DNA from: Diphasiastrum complanatum
Taxonomy: Eukaryota > Streptophyta > Lycopodiopsida > Lycopodiales > Lycopodiaceae
Assembly (NCBI GenBank): GCA_029204225.1
Contig: CM055106.1
Coordinates: 36,800,361-36,864,360, forward strand
DNA length: 64,000 nt
Reading direction: 5' to 3'
The notes under the pieces: model-generated
Seen by the model: the letters and a program-made list of their open reading frames with translations, nothing else
Databases searched by the model: none
What the model was told of the DNA's origin: nothing
Shown here: one piece after another, positions 63,717 through 64,000 of the stretch
How positions within the stretch are numbered: the stretch's first letter is position 1
Layout: the number at the start of each line of letters is the position of its first letter
Made by a program: the position numbers and the translations under genes

Positions 63717-64000
63717 GTTTACATTGTTAATAACAAGAACTATGCCTAGCACAAGTATGCATGTGTATCCTCCATGACGCCCATGTAATGAAGATCATCA
63801 ATTTTGATGTAGAACCCATGACCTCTGTGATCTCAATGTCTTCATTACTCGATGTAGAACTTCCTCTGTATGATGATGTAGAATTCCTTCGTATGTCGAT
63901 CCTTTTCATATGAACCTGCTTCATATGACTTCCCAATGGCTTGCTTTTGTCTTCATGTCCCTTTAGTGCATATGTGTGACCACGATGAGTGCAACCTATC
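63717..64000 (-). other. Copia-6 internal 3' region at the window edge
   Basis: Upstream of the polypurine tract on the minus strand. A 69-codon frame (63936-63727) shows no RNase H motif. Cut by the window end. Confidence 0.4.

Overview
The window is nuclear DNA of a land plant with a large, repeat-rich genome. The evidence is two plant host genes with canonical GT-AG introns (one with introns of 12.8 and 8.7 kb), many Ty1/copia and Ty3/gypsy retrotransposons primed by initiator tRNA-Met, a hAT-type MITE, and (CT)n/(GA)n microsatellites up to 100 bp. A fern or gymnosperm fits the intron size and repeat load best, but that is inference. No prokaryotic gene, CRISPR array or rRNA gene was seen.

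Host genes. (1) A PPIL1/CYP18-2-type cyclophilin lies on the minus strand in six exons from the start codon at 52978 to the stop at 28986 (165 codons). All residues equivalent to the CypA active site are present, so the gene looks functional. Its introns 1 and 2 hold most of the retrotransposons between 31 and 52 kb. (2) The first coding exon of a PRA1-family (A-type) protein lies on the plus strand at 61942-62099. It is followed by copia debris, and no later exon was identified. (3) An unrecognised frameshifted coding unit (30042-30426, +) sits antisense inside cyclophilin intron 3.

Layout. 1-2.6 kb: no clear gene, one tRNA-like SINE. 2.6-14 kb: a three-layer nest: a gypsy element (minus) is split by a gag-protease-only copia-like element (G1), which is split by a full 6.03-kb copia element (Copia-1). 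14-21.4 kb: further copies of the G family (G2 +, G3 -, G4 +). 21.4-26.9 kb: unannotatable AT-rich DNA with short tandem duplications. 26.97-27.81 kb: hAT MITE with G-rich repeats. 28.99-52.98 kb: cyclophilin gene. Intron 2 holds a gypsy element (+) interrupted by a foldback/MITE and by Copia-3 (-). Intron 1 holds a 245-bp tandem array of LTR modules and the nearly complete Copia-2 (-). 53.2-54.4 kb: probable LINE 3' end just upstream of the cyclophilin. 55-58.5 kb: copia RNase H, coiled-coil ORFs, an 11-nt TTCnnGAA array and a gypsy integrase end (all -). 58.5-61.9 kb: largely non-coding. 61.94 kb: PRA1 exon, then Copia-5 and Copia-6 pieces to the window end.

All retrotransposon polyproteins here carry stops or frameshifts, so none appears autonomous. 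Calls rest on reading translations and motifs by eye. Family assignments are from knowledge of conserved motifs, not from a search.
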